In this document: positions 42,197 to 51,783 of the stretch, piece after piece
Numbering within the stretch: the stretch's first letter is position 1
How the letters are laid out: every line of letters begins with the position of its first letter
Origin: JAJFKB01 sp965230515
GTDB lineage: Bacteria; Pseudomonadota; Gammaproteobacteria; Pseudomonadales; IMCC2047
Assembly: GCA_965230515.1 (NCBI GenBank)
Contig: OZ246007.1
Coordinates: 1,860,001-1,924,000, forward strand
Direction: 5' to 3'
DNA: 64,000 bases
The notes under the pieces: model-generated
Seen by the model: the letters and a program-made list of their open reading frames with translations, nothing else
What the model was told of the DNA's origin: nothing
Databases searched by the model: none
Translations under genes and position numbers: made by a program

Positions 42197-43993
42197 ATGC
42201 GTGGCCGCCACTATTCCTACGACCCCAATACCGAAATCAATTGGCAGGTATACAAGCTTATCTGGCCCTACTTGCTGGAATATAAGCGTCGTATCGGTAT
42301 TGCTTTTTTATTCCTGATTGGCGCAAAAGTCGCCAATGTCATCGGCCCCTTTATTCTAAAGCACCTGGTTGACGCACTTGATTTAAACACCTCTGACCCG
42401 ATGGCAATAGCGGTTATCCCGGTTTCCCTCGTGCTTGCCTATGGTCTGGCACGTTTCGGCAACGTGTTATTTGGTGAATTACGCGATACCGTTTTCGGTC
42501 GGGTTACAGAACGCGCTATGCGCCGTATTGGCCTGGAAGTGTTTCGCCACTTGCATAATATGGACCTGGAGTTTCACCTGGAACGGCGCACCGGTGGCCT
42601 GGCGCGTGATATAGAGCGAGGCACTACCGGTGTCAGCTTCCTGATGAAGTTTTTTGTTTTCAATATCGCGCCGACATTTTTTGAAATTGCCATGGTGGTT
42701 GGGCTGCTGTTTTATAACTATGGTCTTGAGTTCGCCGCTATCACGCTTTTTTCCGTTCTGGTCTATGTCCTCTATTCCATAAAGGCGACCGAATGGCGCA
42801 CCCAATATGTGCGTGAAGCCAATCTTGCTGATTCCACCAGTAACACCCGCGCTGTCGATAGCCTGCTTAATTATGAAACGGTCAAGTATTTCACCAATGA
42901 AACTTTTGAGGCTGATCGCTACGATTACGAACTGGCAAAGTGGGAACAGGCAAGAAGAAAAAACCGCCTTTCGTTATTCGCACTCAATGGCGGACAGGCA
43001 CTCATTATTGCCTCTGCCATGACCTCTATGATGATGCTTGCATCCAACCACGTAATCAACAATCAGATGACCATCGGTGATTTCGTACTGATCAACGCTT
43101 TTATGATGCAGCTGTTTTTACCGCTCAATTTCCTGGGGTTTGTATATCGCGAAATTAAGGGATCGATGGCGAATATCGAGCAGATGTTTGTTCTGCTCGA
43201 TAAAACCCCCAAGGTAACCGATACCGAGAATGCCCCATCTTTAACCGTCGACAAAGGTCGCATCGAATTTAATGACGTTTATTTTCAGTATCGTGACGAC
43301 CGCCCTATCTTAAAGGGAATTAGCTTTTCCGTGGCTGCAGGTCAAAAGGTGGCCGTAGTCGGCGCAAGCGGTGCGGGGAAATCTACTCTGATGAAGCTGC
43401 TATTCCGTTTTTACGACATCAATAAAGGCAGCATCCTGATTGACGGCCAGCCTATAAACAGCGTAACCCAGGACTCCTTGCGCCGGGCAATAGGTGTTGT
43501 CCCGCAGGACACCGTTCTATTTAACGACAGCATTCTGGAAAACGTACGATACGGCAACCCGGATGCCAGCAATGAACAGGTTTCAGAGGCCATTCGACTC
43601 GCCCATCTAGATCAATTTATCAGCGAACTACCAGAAGGTGTCCAGACGGTGGTAGGGGAGCGGGGCCTGAAACTCTCCGGCGGCGAAAAACAGCGGGTCG
43701 CCATTGCACGAACTATCCTTAAACGACCTCCCATTCTGGTATTTGATGAAGCTACCTCGTCACTGGACAGCAAATCCGAACGCGCAATTCTCGAGGCTAT
43801 AAAGGAGGTTTCCCGCGGCCATACCAGCCTGGTGATCGCCCATCGGCTATCAACTGTGATCGACGCGGATAAGATAGTTGTTCTCAACCATGGCGAGGTC
43901 GCCGAACAGGGTACCCACCGGGAACTGTTAGCGAATCAGGGTCTGTATGCCGACTTGTGGCGGATGCAGCAGAAAGAAAAAACTGGAGCTTGA
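42197..43993 (+). CDS. Atm1/HMT1-type ABC exporter, fused permease and ATPase
   Basis: 598 residues. Six transmembrane helices (about 30-310) are followed by an ATPase with Walker A GASGAGKST, signature LSGGEKQRV and Walker B ILVFDEATSSLD. The opening (INWQVYKLIWPYLLEYKRRI) and the loop FGRVTERAMRRIGLEVFRHLH are typical of the Atm1/ABCB6-7 group. That group exports glutathione-linked persulfides or metal-glutathione complexes and serves iron-sulfur biogenesis or heavy metal tolerance. Substrate inferred from family only. The methyltransferase gene begins 1 nt after its stop. Confidence 0.92.
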   Translation: MRGRHYSYDPNTEINWQVYKLIWPYLLEYKRRIGIAFLFLIGAKVANVIGPFILKHLVDALDLNTSDPMAIAVIPVSLVLAYGLARFGNVLFGELRDTVFGRVTERAMRRIGLEVFRHLHNMDLEFHLERRTGGLARDIERGTTGVSFLMKFFVFNIAPTFFEIAMVVGLLFYNYGLEFAAITLFSVLVYVLYSIKATEWRTQYVREANLADSTSNTRAVDSLLNYETVKYFTNETFEADRYDYELAKWEQARRKNRLSLFALNGGQALIIASAMTSMMMLASNHVINNQMTIGDFVLINAFMMQLFLPLNFLGFVYREIKGSMANIEQMFVLLDKTPKVTDTENAPSLTVDKGRIEFNDVYFQYRDDRPILKGISFSVAAGQKVAVVGASGAGKSTLMKLLFRFYDINKGSILIDGQPINSVTQDSLRRAIGVVPQDTVLFNDSILENVRYGNPDASNEQVSEAIRLAHLDQFISELPEGVQTVVGERGLKLSGGEKQRVAIARTILKRPPILVFDEATSSLDSKSERAILEAIKEVSRGHTSLVIAHRLSTVIDADKIVVLNHGEVAEQGTHRELLANQGLYADLWRMQQKEKTGA

Positions 43994-43994
43994 A

Positions 43995-44705
43995 ATGAAA
44001 ATCAGCCAATCACCCATTACAATCACCTGCCCGGAATATCAGGTTTACGAGCCACTGCTTTCACTCGACGGCAAAAAAATACTGGAATTGGGTTGCGGCA
44101 AGGCGGAACTGACACGCCAGATTACCAGCCATGGAATTAATCGATTTATTACCGCAACCGAAGTCGATGAAATCCAGCATCAAAAGAATTTAAAAATTGA
44201 CGATCTACCTAATGTGAATTTTGTACTGGCCGGCAGCCAGGCCATTCCCTTTCCCGACAATCACTTTGATGTAGTGATGATGTTCAAATCCTTTCATCAT
44301 GTCCCGATAGAACTGATGGGGCAGGCACTATCGGAAACACGGCGAGTACTTAAACCCGGTGGCCTTGCTTATATTTCAGAGCCCCTGTTCTCAGGGGATT
44401 TTAACGATGTTTTAAAACTGTTTCATGACGAGAAAATGGTCAGAGACGCTGCCTTTGCAGCGATCAAAGCATATGTTGATGATGGCAAGCTACTGCTCAA
44501 AGAGGAACTGTTTTTTAATACACCGATTGTGTTCGAAGACTTTGCACAGTTTGAAGCCAATGTCATCAACGTCACCCACTCTGACCACAAACCGTCCGAG
44601 GACATTCACCAGCAGGTTGAGCGCCTGTTTATGAACAACGAAGGTCCGGGCGGATTTAAGTTCCATATTCCCATTCGAGTGGATTTGTTGCAGAAACCTG
44701 ATTAA
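43995..44705 (+). CDS. Class I SAM-dependent methyltransferase
   Basis: 236 residues from the ATG at 43995, immediately after the ABC exporter stop; upstream in-frame starts fall inside that gene. Motif I is ILELGCGKAELT, the acidic loop is TATEVDE, and the post-motif region is FPDNHFDVVMMFKSFHHV, all of the Methyltransf_11/UbiE type. Substrate unknown. Tight linkage suggests co-expression with the Atm1-like exporter. Confidence 0.88.
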   Translation: MKISQSPITITCPEYQVYEPLLSLDGKKILELGCGKAELTRQITSHGINRFITATEVDEIQHQKNLKIDDLPNVNFVLAGSQAIPFPDNHFDVVMMFKSFHHVPIELMGQALSETRRVLKPGGLAYISEPLFSGDFNDVLKLFHDEKMVRDAAFAAIKAYVDDGKLLLKEELFFNTPIVFEDFAQFEANVINVTHSDHKPSEDIHQQVERLFMNNEGPGGFKFHIPIRVDLLQKPD

Positions 44706-44840
44706 TGCTCTCCTGCCTGATTACCAACTAGGTAATTGCGCCTGATATATCGTACGAGTAGATTAATAGTGTCTCTTCAGATAGCCATAAAGAGGTAGAG
44801 AGGAAAACCTATTCGGAATATAAAACAGGAGTCATTCAAG

Positions 44841-45275
44841 ATGAATGAAACAGCGATGTCAGGAAAGGAATTAAAAGCAATCCAGGCGCAAGCCAGCCAA
44901 CAGAGCTGGAGCCAGATCGGCCCGGGGATTCACGTAAAAGCACTGGTCGTCGATGAGCAGCGACATACCGTCGAGTACCTTTTAAAAGAGGATTCTAGCT
45001 GGAAGCCTGGCCTGCACCGCCACCTTTGCGAAACATCATTACTGGTTCTTGACGGCAGTATTACCAACCTGTCAACGGGGCGCAAATACGAAACTGGCGA
45101 TTTTTTCTATCAAGAGCCCGGCAATACGCACCTTGAACAGATCGGTGACGATTTTACTGCCTATATCTGCATGCGCGGCACCAGCGACACTTTAGTTGAA
45201 TTTTTAGGCGAAGCCGGTGAAGTGTTAGGCGCTTTTAAAGTTTCTCATTTCAAAGACTTATTACCTGCTCACTAG
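44841..45275 (+). CDS. Cupin-domain protein
   Basis: 144 residues. A single cupin barrel has the metal-ligand motif GLHRHLCE (HxH...E) near residue 58 and GNTHLEQIG as the second motif. It resembles ChrR-type or acetophenone-dioxygenase-like cupins. It may be a small dioxygenase or sensor; nothing identifies the substrate. An AGGAG Shine-Dalgarno precedes the ATG. The preceding 135-bp gap suggests its own promoter. Confidence 0.85.
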   Translation: MNETAMSGKELKAIQAQASQQSWSQIGPGIHVKALVVDEQRHTVEYLLKEDSSWKPGLHRHLCETSLLVLDGSITNLSTGRKYETGDFFYQEPGNTHLEQIGDDFTAYICMRGTSDTLVEFLGEAGEVLGAFKVSHFKDLLPAH

Positions 45276-45298
45276 CCTGAATTACCATCAATTATTCT

Positions 45299-45326
45299 GG
45301 GGCAGCAGCACCATCAACGCTGCCCC
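45299..45326. terminator. Hairpin between convergent cupin and FAH genes, probable bidirectional terminator
   Basis: An 8-bp perfect GC-rich stem GGGGCAGC/GCTGCCCC (45299-45306 with 45319-45326) with a 12-nt loop lies just beyond both stops. It lacks a clear T run on either side. Confidence 0.55.
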
Positions 45327-45327
45327 A

Positions 45328-45936
45328 TCACTCAGCGAGCCATTCTGCGGCAATCAATTCTCTGCCATTTTCCAGCACACGCCCCAAAAACTGATCACCC
45401 TGACCCACCAGACCTACTCCCTCTGGTGTTCCGGTCATCACAATATCACCATCTTCCAGCGTCATAAAAGACTGCAGCTCTTTCAGTATGGCATCCGGGG
45501 TGTGCATCATCAGATCAACACCTCCTGATTGACGGGTTTTGCCATTAATCTCCAACTCAAGTGTCAGCAGGTCCAACTGTTTAAAAGCCACAAAAGGACT
45601 GAACAGCGCCGACCCATCAAAGGACTTGGCTCGCTCCCACGGCAACCCTTTGGATTTCAGCTTTGACTGCAACCCCCTTTTTGTTAAATCCAACCCCAAA
45701 CCCACCGCTACAAACCTGCCATCTTCGTAGACGAAGGACAATTCACTCTCATAGTGCAGGGGCTCTTGGTGGATCGATACCAAAGTGGTGGAAATAGCCG
45801 AGTTAGGCTTGATGAAGAACACCATTTGCTCAGGAATTTCGTTGCCCAGCTCTTGTACATGAGCCACGTAATTTCTGCCGACACAGACAATCTTGGAGGG
45901 CGTGACGGATTGGCCTCTTACCATTACCTTCTGCAT
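45328..45936 (-). CDS. Fumarylacetoacetate hydrolase-family protein (YcgM-like)
   Basis: 202 residues. The FAH fold motifs are CVGRNYVAHVQELGNEIPEQ, FFIKPNSAIS, the metal-binding Glu of HYESELSFV and GDIVMTGTPEGVG. Small single-domain members include acylpyruvate hydrolase and oxaloacetate decarboxylase. It could serve aromatic catabolism, but it is 7 kb from the paa genes with housekeeping genes between. Substrate unknown. Confidence 0.9.
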   Translation of the reverse strand: MQKVMVRGQSVTPSKIVCVGRNYVAHVQELGNEIPEQMVFFIKPNSAISTTLVSIHQEPLHYESELSFVYEDGRFVAVGLGLDLTKRGLQSKLKSKGLPWERAKSFDGSALFSPFVAFKQLDLLTLELEINGKTRQSGGVDLMMHTPDAILKELQSFMTLEDGDIVMTGTPEGVGLVGQGDQFLGRVLENGRELIAAEWLAE

Positions 45937-45947
45937 TGTTTTCCTGA

Positions 45948-46187
45948 CTATTTAGGGCGCGGATAAAACTTGATCGGCTGGGTATCCCCACTTTGCTTTT
46001 TTGCGGAGGTTTTTTCGGAAACCCTGGTTGGCAGTTCGTTGATAGAATCGTCACGCATTTCATCCTGATATCCGCATTTCACACACTCACGCAGACTTCT
46101 GCCCTCCTCCTGATACATGACGATCTTGTCCATCTCACCACATCGTGGACAGACTGCTCCAGCAATGAAACGCTTGGGAGTACTCAT
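45948..46187 (-). CDS. YheV-like zinc-ribbon protein
   Basis: 79 residues from the ATG at 46187, chosen because it gives the family start STPKRFIAGAVCPRCG; an upstream start would overlap hldD by 19 bp. Two CxxC pairs (CPRCGEMD, CVKCGYQ) form a zinc ribbon, followed by a basic tail ending in a YheV-like PIKFYPRPK. Function not established. It lies just downstream of hldD, 2 bp away. Confidence 0.82.
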   Translation of the reverse strand: MSTPKRFIAGAVCPRCGEMDKIVMYQEEGRSLRECVKCGYQDEMRDDSINELPTRVSEKTSAKKQSGDTQPIKFYPRPK

Positions 46188-46189
46188 CG

Positions 46190-47134
46190 TTAGCGACCGT
46201 GCAGCCAATCCAAGTAGTCACTGACACCTTGCTCGACGGTCCTAAAGGGCTCGCTATACCCCGCTTTGCGCAGCGCACTGATATCTGCCTGAGTATAACT
46301 CTGGTAACGCCCTTTCAAATGCTCGGGAAACGGAATATATTGCAACTCACCCTTGCCATGCCAGGCAAATACTGCGTTGGCAACGTCATTGAAGGGTTGT
46401 GCGCTACCGGTCCCCAGGTTAAAAATGCCGGATTTATCCGGATTATCCAAAAACCAGAGTTTGGCTTTGATCGCATCACCGACATAGATAAAATCCCTTA
46501 ACTGACCACCATCAGCGTAACCATCCGATCCTTCAAACAGTTTAACGACACCACTATCCTGAATTTGATTATTCAGATGAAACGCAACGCTGGCCATGGA
46601 ACCTTTGTGTGACTCACGCGGACCATAGACATTAAAATAGCGCAAACCCACCACCTGACTCTGAATGTCAGCCTGATGCCGGCGCAGATACTGGTCAAAA
46701 AGGAATTTGGAGTAACCGTACACATTCAGCGGACGCTCATTTTCAAGCGTCTCCTGAAACTCTAGGCTGCCGCCGTAAACGGCTGCGCTTGAGGCATAAA
46801 TCAACGGTATTCGCTGCTCTATACAGTAATGAAAAACCTGTTTAGTGTACTCATAGTTATTTTCCATCATGTATCGGCCATCCCACTCAGTGGTGGCCGA
46901 ACAGGCCCCCAGATGGAATATTGCTTCGATATCAGCTGGTAGTTGCCGGCTCTTAACCTGATCCAGAAAGTCCGACTTGTCGAGATAATCGGCAATCGCA
47001 CAGTCCGCAAGATTGCTGAATTTGGTGCCATCTGAAAGATTATCAACAACGATGACGTCGTTACGGCCCTGCTCATTCAGACCTTTTACCAAGTTACTTC
47101 CGATAAAACCCGCGCCACCGGTTACAATAATCAT
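46190..47134 (-). CDS. hldD: ADP-L-glycero-D-manno-heptose-6-epimerase
   Basis: 314 residues from the ATG at 47134, which has GAGGAA as Shine-Dalgarno. The NADP-binding Rossmann motif MIIVTGGAGFIGSNLV, YASSAAVYGG and the catalytic YGYSK are diagnostic of HldD/RfaD. It makes the heptose donor for the lipopolysaccharide inner core, so the organism makes a heptose-containing core. No other core genes are adjacent. Confidence 0.95.
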   Translation of the reverse strand: MIIVTGGAGFIGSNLVKGLNEQGRNDVIVVDNLSDGTKFSNLADCAIADYLDKSDFLDQVKSRQLPADIEAIFHLGACSATTEWDGRYMMENNYEYTKQVFHYCIEQRIPLIYASSAAVYGGSLEFQETLENERPLNVYGYSKFLFDQYLRRHQADIQSQVVGLRYFNVYGPRESHKGSMASVAFHLNNQIQDSGVVKLFEGSDGYADGGQLRDFIYVGDAIKAKLWFLDNPDKSGIFNLGTGSAQPFNDVANAVFAWHGKGELQYIPFPEHLKGRYQSYTQADISALRKAGYSEPFRTVEQGVSDYLDWLHGR

Positions 47135-47203
47135 TCTTCTATTCCTCAACTCTTTGTATGACTTGGGCCTGTTAACACTAGTTTAACATAGCGCCGATTC
47201 GCT

Positions 47204-47767
47204 TCACCGCAGCCAACGACGAAATATTCGAACCATTAAAGGCAACGAAAGATACCCCATAATCAGGCTGATGATCGCGGTTGCGCTTATTGAAGCAAGC
47301 AGTGGGTGTTCCGGTAAATAAGGTGCTAACGCCGGTCGAACAAAATGTACGATCGGCCAGATCGCCAGAAAGGCAACCAACACCATACGAAAATCCGGCG
47401 GCCAGGCGCGCGCCTTGCCCGTCCCGGGCAGCAACCAGTGGTTCAGGCCCTCAATCTGCTCTCTTGAAGGTCGGCCTTCGGTGAGCGGCTTAACCCGATC
47501 CAATAGCCGACTTCGTTCACCGGATTCTTCCCACGTCTGATAGTTTTCATACTTATCAAAACTGATGATGGTGACATGCTCACCACGCGGATCAAGCGGA
47601 CGAATGCGCTGTGTCCCCAAATGTCCGGCAAATTGACTGCAAGCCCGGCCAATGCTATCTGACCAGGCATCAAATTCGGCTTCACAGCCCTCCTTGATAT
47701 GCCGCCGAATAATGGAGGTCACCGGTGTTTGGGGAGCCGTATCCCTTGGCACAACCTTTTTAATCAT
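47204..47767 (-). CDS. Membrane protein with antibiotic biosynthesis monooxygenase-like domain
   Basis: 187 residues. The N-terminal ABM-like ferredoxin-fold domain (about 14-110; TPVTSIIRRHIKEGCEAEF, HLGTQRIRP, ENYQTWEESGER) is followed by two membrane helices (about 128-145 and 155-178). This arrangement is common in proteobacterial proteins of unknown function. ABM domains can be haem- or quinol-handling oxygenases, but no substrate is implied here. The gene starts 15 bp beyond the aminotransferase stop, so they are likely co-transcribed. Confidence 0.82.
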   Translation of the reverse strand: MIKKVVPRDTAPQTPVTSIIRRHIKEGCEAEFDAWSDSIGRACSQFAGHLGTQRIRPLDPRGEHVTIISFDKYENYQTWEESGERSRLLDRVKPLTEGRPSREQIEGLNHWLLPGTGKARAWPPDFRMVLVAFLAIWPIVHFVRPALAPYLPEHPLLASISATAIISLIMGYLSLPLMVRIFRRWLR

Positions 47768-47782
47768 CAGCTTTAACTATGT

Positions 47783-48967
47783 TCAGGCAGACGGATAGGT
47801 TTTCGCCGCAGCATCCACGGCAACACCGGTATTAATTTTAGCGCCCATATCAGCCAATACCGCCTCAAGAGCACCCAGACAAAAGAGCACGTTCTTTTGG
47901 TTACTGGCATAGCCCATCAAACCGATACGCCATACTTTGCCCGCCAAAGCACCAAGACCGGCACCAATTTCCAGACTGTACTCATTGAGCAGGCGGCTAC
48001 GAACCATAGCATCATCGGCACCTTCAGGAATTGTGACTGCATTGAGCTGAGGCAAACGTTCGCCCTCTTTTACCACGAAGGATATTCCCATCGCTTCAAA
48101 TCCGGCTTTCAACGCATTGTGGTTTTGCCAGTGTCTTGCCCAGGCGTTTTCTATGCCCTCATCCTGCAGAATAACCAGCGCCTCATGTAGCCCATAAAGA
48201 GCATTCACCGGAGCAGTATGGTGATAGGCTCGCTTGCCGCCGCCACTCCAATAGCCCAGCACCAGATTCAGATCGAGAAACCAGCTCTGTACTTTCGTTG
48301 TTCGATTTTTTACCACATCGAGTGCGCGCTCGCTGAAAGTGACCGGTGACAAACCTGGCGTACAGGACAAGCACTTCTGTGAACCGGAATAAACCGCATC
48401 CAAACCCCATTCAGCGACTTTCAATTCCGAACCACCCAGCGAAGTAACCGTATCAACAATGGTCAGGCAGTCATGGGATTGCGCTATTTTGGCCAATGCC
48501 TGCGCATCCGACATCGCTCCAGTAGAGGTTTCTGCGTGCACAAAGGCGAGAATTTTGACCTCCGGGTTAGCTTTCAGGGCTTCTTCCACTTTGTTCGGGT
48601 CAACCGCGTTACCCCAATCATCCTCGACCATCACTGCCGTCGCACCACAACGCTCGACGTTTTCTTTCATACGCCCGCCGAATACTCCATTTTGGCAGAC
48701 TACCACCTTGTCACCCGGCTCAATCAGGTTAACAAAACACATCTCCATACCTGCCGAACCCGGTGCCGACACAGGCATAGTCAGGCTGTAATCGGTCTGA
48801 AAGGCATAGCGCAGCAGTTCCTTGGATTCATCCATCATCGCAACGAAGGCGGGGTCCAAATGGCCAATGGTAGGACGAGCCATAGCGCCCAAAATTCGTG
48901 GATTAACATCGGAAGGACCCGGCCCCATCAATGTACGAACCGGTGGATGAAATGATTGAATACTCAT
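47783..48967 (-). CDS. Class V aminotransferase (alanine-glyoxylate/serine-pyruvate type)
   Basis: 394 residues. PLP-enzyme motifs are LMGPGPSDVNPRI at the start, HAETSTGA, IVDTVTSLGG and the Schiff-base lysine in YSGSQKCLSC. The substrate-binding Arg is in KVWRIGLMG. The enzyme moves amino groups between alanine or serine and glyoxylate, as in peroxisomal AGXT. It probably runs in glyoxylate/serine metabolism in the cytosol. The ABM-domain gene follows it. Confidence 0.92.
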   Translation of the reverse strand: MSIQSFHPPVRTLMGPGPSDVNPRILGAMARPTIGHLDPAFVAMMDESKELLRYAFQTDYSLTMPVSAPGSAGMEMCFVNLIEPGDKVVVCQNGVFGGRMKENVERCGATAVMVEDDWGNAVDPNKVEEALKANPEVKILAFVHAETSTGAMSDAQALAKIAQSHDCLTIVDTVTSLGGSELKVAEWGLDAVYSGSQKCLSCTPGLSPVTFSERALDVVKNRTTKVQSWFLDLNLVLGYWSGGGKRAYHHTAPVNALYGLHEALVILQDEGIENAWARHWQNHNALKAGFEAMGISFVVKEGERLPQLNAVTIPEGADDAMVRSRLLNEYSLEIGAGLGALAGKVWRIGLMGYASNQKNVLFCLGALEAVLADMGAKINTGVAVDAAAKTYPSA

Positions 48968-49087
48968 AGTAATACCCGTTAAATGAATTAAATTCTGCTC
49001 AGCTGAGGACAGCTATCGATAAAAGCTCTGCAGTTTAACAATTTTATGCCTTGCAAAAAACCACGATCACCAACTCTGACATCCTAT

Positions 49088-50026
49088 TCATCCGTTGGTC
49101 GCTCGCTTTAATACGCTTGTAAAATGGTCAGCGCCCTGATCATTTAAATGACGGTCATCAAAAAACAGTCGCGACTTTTCATTATCAACAAATAACTGAG
49201 AAAATTCATAGTATTTGGCCCCTCTGTCAACAGCATGCTGAATCATTTTTTTCCGATGGTTAAAATCGGTACGTGTGCGCACATCCAGTATATGATATCG
49301 ATGAAATGGAGGCGTAAACAAAACCAACTGCAAATCGTGCTGTCCGATAGTATCCAGCAACCTGTTCCAAGTCTGCTCATAGTATTTGCGCTGGCCATCT
49401 GCAACAGAGTATTCAGACTCCATTAGAACCCGACCAGATTTGCTGTTGTCACGCTGAAGTGTCTCAGCCCATGTTCCTGAATGCGGCCTACCATAGGGCT
49501 CCCGCCCCCTGACGAATGCACCGGTCATGCCGAGCCACTGTTTCACCAGGTACTTAATATATCTTTTGGGGGCTGTTACCGGTTCAATCAAACACTCCGC
49601 CAGTCCACCTATACCAAAACCTCTCCAACTAAACCCCTCAACCGCAATTTTTTCAAAACAGTTTTTCCCCCGGCTTCGTTGAAAGAAAAGCAGATCTAAC
49701 GGAATATAAATTCGTCCACTCACCTCAACGATCGACAAGACATCATCCAACATCAACTGTACATCGGCAATGTCAGCATAGGGACGATTCACTGAATAAC
49801 TACCGGCAGAAATATTCTCAGGTAACACATCTTTAACAAGCGAAGAACCGATCAACAAATGGTCAATTTTCTTAATGCCGAGCAGTTCCTGCTTGTAATC
49901 GTGCAGAAAATAAGTGTTTGCCTCGAAGGAAAGGTGATAAATGAACAGGACCGCATAGACAACAATCAATAAAGTCATCGCCCGAACCTTGTTCTTACTA
50001 ACCAATCCCGTGGGGTTAAAAACCAT
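49088..50026 (-). CDS. Membrane-anchored SGNH/AlgX-like protein, partner of the MBOAT acyltransferase
   Basis: 312 residues: one N-terminal membrane helix (about 17-37), then a periplasmic domain. It has LLIGSSLVKDVL in the position of the SGNH nucleophile Ser and a C-terminal DDRHLNDQGADHF with the catalytic Asp-x-x-His pattern. Such proteins move acetyl groups, delivered across the membrane by an MBOAT protein, onto polysaccharides (AlgI with AlgJ/X is the model). It overlaps the MBOAT gene by 11 bp. The polymer is unknown, and no polysaccharide synthesis genes are adjacent. Confidence 0.78.
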   Translation of the reverse strand: MVFNPTGLVSKNKVRAMTLLIVVYAVLFIYHLSFEANTYFLHDYKQELLGIKKIDHLLIGSSLVKDVLPENISAGSYSVNRPYADIADVQLMLDDVLSIVEVSGRIYIPLDLLFFQRSRGKNCFEKIAVEGFSWRGFGIGGLAECLIEPVTAPKRYIKYLVKQWLGMTGAFVRGREPYGRPHSGTWAETLQRDNSKSGRVLMESEYSVADGQRKYYEQTWNRLLDTIGQHDLQLVLFTPPFHRYHILDVRTRTDFNHRKKMIQHAVDRGAKYYEFSQLFVDNEKSRLFFDDRHLNDQGADHFTSVLKRATNG

Positions 50027-51431
50027 AATAAAAGTAATCTACATTTTCAAATTCACCAAAAAGTCCAACCAGATAGAAGAGCACTACAGGGTACGCCCAC
50101 CTCCAATGATCATGCTCAATCACATAGCGAATCAACTGGTCGTTTCCTTTTTTTGTTCTCGAAGCAATTTCAAATAAAACAGCAAAACCCAAGCCCAATA
50201 ACAGAAATTTTGACATGCCGAAAGGCATTACCATAGTCCAGCTTCTTTCTAGAAATTTGTCTATCAACGCCAGTGACTGGCTGAGAGACTCTACACCATA
50301 GAATACCGAAGTGAGACAGATAAGCGTAATGACAAAACCATTGCTGCTGTATATACCACAGATACTCTTGACCATCCGAACTGTTGATCTCTTTTTCAAT
50401 TGCAGCAGGTAAATTTCCAGTACCAGGAAAATTCCATTCAAGAGAAAAAAGAAGATGAAATTATAAGAGTGCCAAAGCCCCATTAGCAGAAACACAATCA
50501 TTATGCAGAACGAGCGCCAGGCATAATCTCTTTTCCTTCTAGCGAGAGGCACATAGACATAGTCCGATAACCATTTATTGAGTGAAATATGCCAGCGCCC
50601 CCAAAATCCTCGGAATGATTTGGCAGCCAGCGGTAAATTGAAGTTTTCCGTTAATGAAACTCCAAATATCCTTGCAACCCCTCTGGCTATATCGGTATAG
50701 GACGAAAAGTCGAAATAAACCCAAAACAAGGTCGCCAGCGGAAAAAAGATAACGTCAGCGGTATGCAGAGACGCGTGGTTTGCCAACACAAATTCTCTGT
50801 ATATTTCCAGATTGTTAGCAACAACCAGCTTTTTCAATACCCCCAGCATAACCAGGTAACTACCTGATATACAGTTATTATATCTTAGGCTCTCAAACCT
50901 TTTTATTTGCGGAATGAGTTTGCCTGACCGTTCTATTGGCCCGGACACCAGTTGCGGGAAAAAAGCGACAAAGCAGGAAAAGGTAAAATAACTCCTCTCC
51001 ACCTCTTTTTTTCCACGATAAACGTCAAAGACATAAGCCAGCGTTTGCAGCATATAAAAGGAGAGCCCTAGCGGCAAAACAATCTCCAATCCCTTTGGAA
51101 CCCTGATATCCCATAGCACGGGGATCGCCAGTAGCGCATCCGCATATTTGAACCAAACCGGCAATCCTACATTGAGCGCAACATAACTAATCAGTATTAG
51201 CCTGGCCCTATAGGCAAAATGGTCTATTAGAAAGGCGGCCTGGTACCCTAAAAAAGTAACAATGACCAGAAGCATCAAATAAGGAATGCCCAGGTACCCG
51301 TAGAACAAATAACTGGCTCCCAGGAGCAATAGCGTGCGATGCTCTTTTTTTACCACTGAATACGCTGAAATCAGTAATATGAGAAAAAACAGGAACTCTT
51401 TTGAAAGAAAGTCCATTCGGTCAATATTCAC
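50016..51431 (-). CDS. MBOAT-family O-acyltransferase (AlgI-like)
   Basis: 471 residues, about eleven hydrophobic helices. Family motifs are FSSYTDIARGVARIFG, the re-entrant region FRGFWGRWHISLNKWL and the catalytic His in MGLWHSYN. AlgI-type proteins move acyl groups from cytoplasmic acyl-CoA to periplasmic glycan acetylation. It is paired with the SGNH-like protein downstream. A second ATG five codons in is an alternative start. Confidence 0.92.
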   Translation of the reverse strand: MNIDRMDFLSKEFLFFLILLISAYSVVKKEHRTLLLLGASYLFYGYLGIPYLMLLVIVTFLGYQAAFLIDHFAYRARLILISYVALNVGLPVWFKYADALLAIPVLWDIRVPKGLEIVLPLGLSFYMLQTLAYVFDVYRGKKEVERSYFTFSCFVAFFPQLVSGPIERSGKLIPQIKRFESLRYNNCISGSYLVMLGVLKKLVVANNLEIYREFVLANHASLHTADVIFFPLATLFWVYFDFSSYTDIARGVARIFGVSLTENFNLPLAAKSFRGFWGRWHISLNKWLSDYVYVPLARRKRDYAWRSFCIMIVFLLMGLWHSYNFIFFFLLNGIFLVLEIYLLQLKKRSTVRMVKSICGIYSSNGFVITLICLTSVFYGVESLSQSLALIDKFLERSWTMVMPFGMSKFLLLGLGFAVLFEIASRTKKGNDQLIRYVIEHDHWRWAYPVVLFYLVGLFGEFENVDYFYYGF

Positions 51432-51783
51432 ATTTTCAATTTATTAGTGCGCGAAAGCACAAAAAGAAACCGCCTAAATTCACTAGGAAAAACAGCAGTG
51501 TCCTGCATCACCACCCACCAGTACATGAAAGGCCCGCAGCGTAATCTCAGTCACAGACTATCCTGCCAAAGGGAAAATAGGCTGGAGCCCCAACTTTAAG
51601 ACTGCTATTCAGGGTACTTTATTTTCCCTTTTCCAATTTTCCCAGCAAGGCTACGTGCTTCCGATAACAATCACCCACCAAAAAGCTAACATTAGACTAT
51701 TGGCTGAGAGCCAAAAAAATCTAGGGGCTTTTGAGTAAAAGCAGGCCTATGAGATCTCACAAATCGATTAGGCTTCACAGTTT
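51432..51783. other. Intergenic stretch upstream of the MBOAT gene
   Basis: 352 bp between the MBOAT start and the end of the IPTL-CTERM-like frame. I see no gene, no clear terminator and no confident promoter here. It must contain the promoter for the acyltransferase pair. A plus-strand frame at 51731-51979 is only the opposite strand of the sorting tail. Confidence 0.4.
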
